A DNA stretch of 64,000 nt from Sphaerolaimus hirsutus (taxonomy: Eukaryota > Nematoda > Chromadorea > Monhysterida > Sphaerolaimidae), in the NCBI GenBank assembly GCA_964036195.1, contig OZ038453.1:24142352-24206351 (forward strand), in the 5' to 3' direction. The translations under genes were made by a program, and so were the position numbers. The first letter of the stretch is position 1. Each line of letters begins with the position of its first letter. The notes under the pieces are model-generated. The model saw nothing but the letters and a program-made list of their open reading frames with translations, searched no databases and was not told where the DNA came from. Shown here in pieces: positions 55,301-61,300 of this stretch.

Positions 55301-58300
55301 AAATCTTTGGGTGAGTGTCATTTAATGATGCTGCTTATATAGTGACAGATTAATCAAGTTGACTTCAATTGAATTGGATTTGAAAACAAAAAATGTGTTT
55401 TCCTAATTTCATTTGAATGGACCAAAATTTGTGTCCCTTATTTCATTTGAATGGACCTAATAATTGTGTTCCTTATTTCATTTGAAAAGAAAAAAGTGTG
55501 TTTCTCTGTCTTCCTGAAATAATAAAGTGACAGCTAAATAGTAGACCTCACATAAATAACTGTACAACTGTCAGCATACATTTAGTTTCATAGTTTAATG
55601 TATCATAAAATATTTATGATTTTGTTGTTAAAAAGTAAAGAAATAAGTAAATGTGGTGTGAATTTATTGTCACAAATAGTGATTTTCCAAAAAATCTGAT
55701 ATCAACATGTTTATGTAGAACAAAAATGAATTGCAGATACTAAAAGTTGTAGATTCAGTTGATGTTCTAGATGTAAGTTTCCCATCAATTTGCAACTGTT
55801 TGATATCCACCTTTAATTGTTTTGATGTTGTAACTTTCTAAGGAGACTAGGTGCCAATCCCAGACCCTGTAAAACGCCCTGTAGAACATCAAATGTCATG
55901 CAAAGTGTCAAAAGTCTTGTAAAATGACCTACATTAAGTCAAACGTATAATACATTTGTCATTTTCCAGGGCATTTTACATGACTTTGTCCACTTTGAAT
56001 GACATTTGACATTTTACAGGGCATTTTACATGACTTTGTACACTCTGAATGACATTTGACATTTTACAGGGCATTTTACAGGGTGTGCGACTGCTCCCAG
56101 GCTATCAATGTATTTATACTTCTGCTATCTACAACAATTGGAGAAATTTACACAACTATTGCATGCTTGCTGTTCAAAATGATTTACATAAATTTTTCCT
56201 TTATCCCTTCAACTTGCATATCTATATCCAATGGGGTTTATGCGGTATTTCCTTCCTAAACATTCAGGGGGTAGTACCGCACCCTATAAAGTGTAAAGAC
56301 ACGTAAGTGTCAACTGTCATGTAAAATGTTTATTTTTTTAAATGAACCTTCAACATTTTGCAAGACACTTCTATGTCATTATATGTACATTAACAGTTAC
56401 TTTACACTTTACATGGTGCGGGACTGCCACCAGGGGTGTGTGTGTACTTTCCCAGATTTCACACAAAAATTCCATGACAACAATTTTGTAAAACTTATTA
56501 TTATATGATCCAGTCAACTTACTTGTTGATCAACTGAAAAATTTCAGTAAAATTTGTGTGAAATCTTTGAAAAACCCAAAATTTAATCCATCTCACAAAA
56601 CAACCAAACAAATAACCTAAAAATTTCCAGGTAAGAGAGTACTTTGGATCAGCTGAACATTTGCAATTGCTACTGCAAGATGTGCCACAAAATACACAAG
56701 AAACAGAGAGTTTCTCACAATCAAATGTGGCCCAGAGAAGTGAAAAAGGGCTGCAAAATAGAAATGCCATTTTGTTTCCATCCAGTGATGATTTGCATAA
56801 AATGTTGCAAGAACCAAGGTACAAATCTGAGGAGAATTTGGCGCGGCAGGTATTTTGAATAAATTTAGTCCATTTCATTTGAGAGAAATTAAAGAAATTT
56901 AGTAAACTAATAAATCAACTCTGAATGCACTTGAGTTTACTTAATTTTTATCTCCATCAACTGTAATTTATGAACACATAATTCCAGCAAACTCAAATGC
57001 CTCTCAAAGTTGATTTATGAGTTTACTGCATTTTTTTAGTTTACCTCCAGTAAACTAGTGTGTGCAGCGCCACTTACCTTAGCTAGCGAGGCTTTTCTGT
57101 CGTTTTTTTTTCTATTACTTGGATCAAATGGATTACTTATTTATGACTAACGATGGCAAACTAAAATTCAAAATTAAAATTTTAAATACTTTTTTCCATA
57201 GGGTTTGCCATCGTTACTTATGACTAGTGGTCTGGGGGCAGTCCCAAGCCCTGTAAAGTGTAAAGTAAAGTGTCTAATGTAAAATCAAATGCAAAGTAGT
57301 GTCAATCAAAACAAAATTTGTCAATCAACAAGTCAATCAACAAATATTTTATTACTGAACTTTGCATGACAATTGACAGTTAACTTTGCATTTGACTTTA
57401 CATTTGACACTTTATCTTACACTTTACAGGGCTTGGGACTGCCACCCGGTGTGTACTAATGTTAACCAGACAAGAATTTTTATCACAAATGAGACTTAAT
57501 TATAGCAACTTTCATCCAAATTTTCAACTACGACATTGCATTCAGTGTCACATAAAGTCTGAGAAACCACGAAACCACCTCTCGCAGAGCGAAACTTGCA
57601 TGCCGTTATCACAGGAAAATTTAGCTGCATGGAATTCACAAGTCCCAGAAAATCAGAAAACCAGTATTGTACAGCAGTGGTTGGAGCCAAACAGGTTTGA
57701 TTTTTTAATTTTTGCAGAAAAAGTGGGGTTGTATAATGAACAGTGAAGTGTTGTGAAGTGGCTTCACGCTGACACTTCTCGATTCTTCACTAAGCGTGAT
57801 AGTGCTTACACATGAAAACTTGTGTGAAGAAAGACACTTCATTCATACTTTTTATAAGGTGATGGCAAGATAATGTATATGTTGGTGATGTTTGTGAAGC
57901 ACGGATAACGGCAAGTGCATTCCACAGTTTTGTATGCACGTGAAGTAGATGTGAAGCTAGGTGAAGCATGTTGAAGAAACCGGAACCATAAAACTTACGC
58001 TGCTTGTGAAAAATAGTGGAAGCACGCCGCGATCCATTTTTGATGATTTTTCGATTATACCATTAACAGCCATGATGAATTTTGGTGTCCGAAGCTTTAT
58101 AAATTGCGACAGCTTTTGTATAGAACGATCCATGGCTCCACCTATCAATGTGACACTTTTTGCGGTAAAAAATCTCTAGTTTAATGCCACAAAATGATTA
58201 AACATTGAAAAATTTCAATTTAAACCAAAAAATTGAACCTTAAAGAATCCATAAAAACACAGGCCATCACACTCCGCCACTGGCAACTATCAGAATCAAT

Positions 58301-61300
58301 CAGCCAAACAACAGCAAAATTTGGCACACAGCCAAAATCAAAATATGGCACAAAGAAAGTTTGAAAAACAGATTGTTAAACAGCCAGTTTTAGCCGATGA
58401 TGAATCGAGTGTTGATAATCATAATGGATTTTCCAGGGGTGCAAAAAGATCTTCAAGTAGACACCGGCAGAGAATGGAGAAAGCGCGCAGGTGGGTGGGA
58501 AATTTGTGATTTCGAAATTTTTGGGGTTTTGAAAAAATGCGTGATTTTCTTAAACACTTGAAAACATGTATGGAAACTTTGGCAAAAATTTACGAAATTT
58601 ACAGTATTCTCAAATAAGTCATCACAAAAAACACCCGCTTGAACCTTGAATAACACCCCGCCTTAAAGTGTATTTACAATGAAAAACTGCGCACAAATTG
58701 AGTGCTCTTCAGATCAATCAGTAAAATACTTTTTAATGTTAAATAAAGTGTGGTTGGATGAATTGAATAAACATAGTCAAAATGTCAAAATAAAACACCA
58801 GTAAAAATGACTAGAAAACTTCCAAAAACCGAATTTTCTCATTTCTTTACAGAGAATGGGCGGAGAAAGAGCAGAGAGAAGCCGAGAGAAAGCAAAAAGC
58901 GAATATTAATGTGGAATCAGATGTGGATAGAAGATTTAGAATCAGTATGGAGCAAATTAGACGTCCGCCACCAGAATACAGGTGCCAAATTTAATTAGCC
59001 TTACAGCACTGATTAAATTATGTTTTTTGGAGCATGTTTCACCATATTCCAAAGTTTTCAATGTCATTTCCAACTTTAAAGTGTCACATTTTGACACTTT
59101 CGGGACAATTTTCAAAAACTCTCCAGTCTCCAGCAAGAAGTCGATAAGTCCATACTGTATCCAGCAAAAGGTCGATACATCCACTGTTTTGTGGGGGAAA
59201 CTGTAATGAGAGTGTTAAGTCCATCATGGAGCATGAATTCTACAAGTCAATTTTCTTGAGATCCACTTTTAAAAGTATACACTTCAAATCAAAGTTCTCT
59301 TCCTATTACACAGGGGCCCCTTGCTGGAGAAATTCCACTCGAAAGAATGGAAATCAAAAATCGACCTTTCATGTTTGCCGCCAGCCAATTTGTACGCGAG
59401 AATGCCACAAAATCCCTATGACAAAGAATATGAAATGATTGCGGCAAATCTGCACAATTTGTGGGCTGCGTACAGGTGAAATGCTCATTTTGATTGTGAA
59501 AATGGCCCTGCACACACTAGTTTATTGCCAGTAAACTAAAAGTTTGGTAAACTCACAAATCAACTTTGAAAAACATTTGAGTTTACTGGACTTAGGTGTT
59601 GACTATAGTTGACACAGAGTAAAAATAATTCATTTCCTGTAAACTCAAATGCATTCAAGGCTGATTAATTAGTTTACTAAACATACATTGGTGCAGCGAT
59701 AATGGATATTGATTTTATGATGGAGTAATGGTTGGATTGGAACTGTGCCAAGACATTTCAAACTTCTCACCTTAGAGATGTATTTTTTCAGCGTATGCAT
59801 ATTTCAGACAAAATGCTTAACCTCAGGTCACACTCAAAGAACATAAAATGTCATGTAAACTGTAAACATTCATGTTAAATATAGAATTTTGTTTACCTGG
59901 CATTTGGCATTTTACATTAACATTTTCTGGGAATGGGCCACGATTTAGACATCGGCCATGATTCCACAAAAAAAAAAAAAATACAAAAAACCTAAACATG
60001 TCATAATATCACTCTTAAAACACCAAAACCCTCATACAAAATATAGAAAAACCCTCCCCCAACCTCACAGAAAGCGCCTGCAAACCCCAAATCTCTACGC
60101 GAAACCTCTAAGCTATTCTGAGTCCTACTTAGAAACCGACGTAGACACCGGAAACCAGACAAAATCTGGTCGTAGAATGGTTTTAGAAGAAACCGATCTA
60201 GATGAGGTGCACAATTTGGATAGATATGGTAGAAATGTGGAACCTTTTGAAAGGGCACAAAGTGCTGCCGGATATAGTTTGCGCCCTGTGAAGGGCACTG
60301 AGCAGGTGGGGAATTTTTTATTTTTTTATTTTTGGAAGGTTTTTGAAGGTTGTTTTGGAGTTTTGGAATTTTTGAGTTGTTTTAGTGGGGCTTTTTGCAG
60401 AAGGAATGTCAATTGTGAAATTTTATACTCACACAATGTGCCATTAGTGTGGCACAATCACTTGTCTGTCATAATCACTGCTGGTGTGGGCATATGTATG
60501 TCAATGGATACAGAATGTGAAAATAATGCAAAATCGGTAAAGAGGAAATTATGGCAGACAACCAGCAAATATTCCGATAGTGATATTTCACATTCCTTAA
60601 GTGGAAACGAAGTTATGAGAAGAAGAACAATGTTATGAGAAGCACTGGAATAAAACCTTTCTGTATTTTACATATACAAATTCGTAATATTTGCTTCAAA
60701 ATCACTTTCAAAATAATATTTCGATTGTTACGCACATTACTCTAGAATTAAAGCTACCCCAACCCCCAACCAACCCCCACCCTCAACCCCCAACCGCCCC
60801 CCCCCCCGCCCAACCCCCCAAAACCCCCCATCAATCAACGCAGGACCGCGGTCGTCCAGCAACTCGCGCAGCAGCCAATCACAATCACGAGACTCAGTCA
60901 CCCATGGGGGCGGAGTCGGGCGACACGTCCGCGGGGGGCGTGGCTTCGCATAGTAGAGCGAGGAGTGTGGACTATTTGATGGATCAGAGGTGGGGTTGAG
61001 GGGGGTTTGGGGGGTCTTTTTTTGGGGTGGGGGCAGAGGTGTACTAAGTCTATTTGTACACGCTGTAAATGCATGTAAAAGCAGAGTTGTTAAAAGTACC
61101 AAACTTTTTTCAAAGTATGCGTATGCGTAAAGTATTGTGTTTTTTTGCGTAAAGTAACCCTGAGTACAGAAAGTGTAAAATTGTTTGACTTTTACTCGCG
61201 AGTAAATGAGAGTAAGGTACTTGTTCTTCCCGAAAGTGTAAATGCTAGTATTTTTTCTCAGGAAAGCATAAAAGTGGGTAAAATTTCCTTTTCTTTCTGG

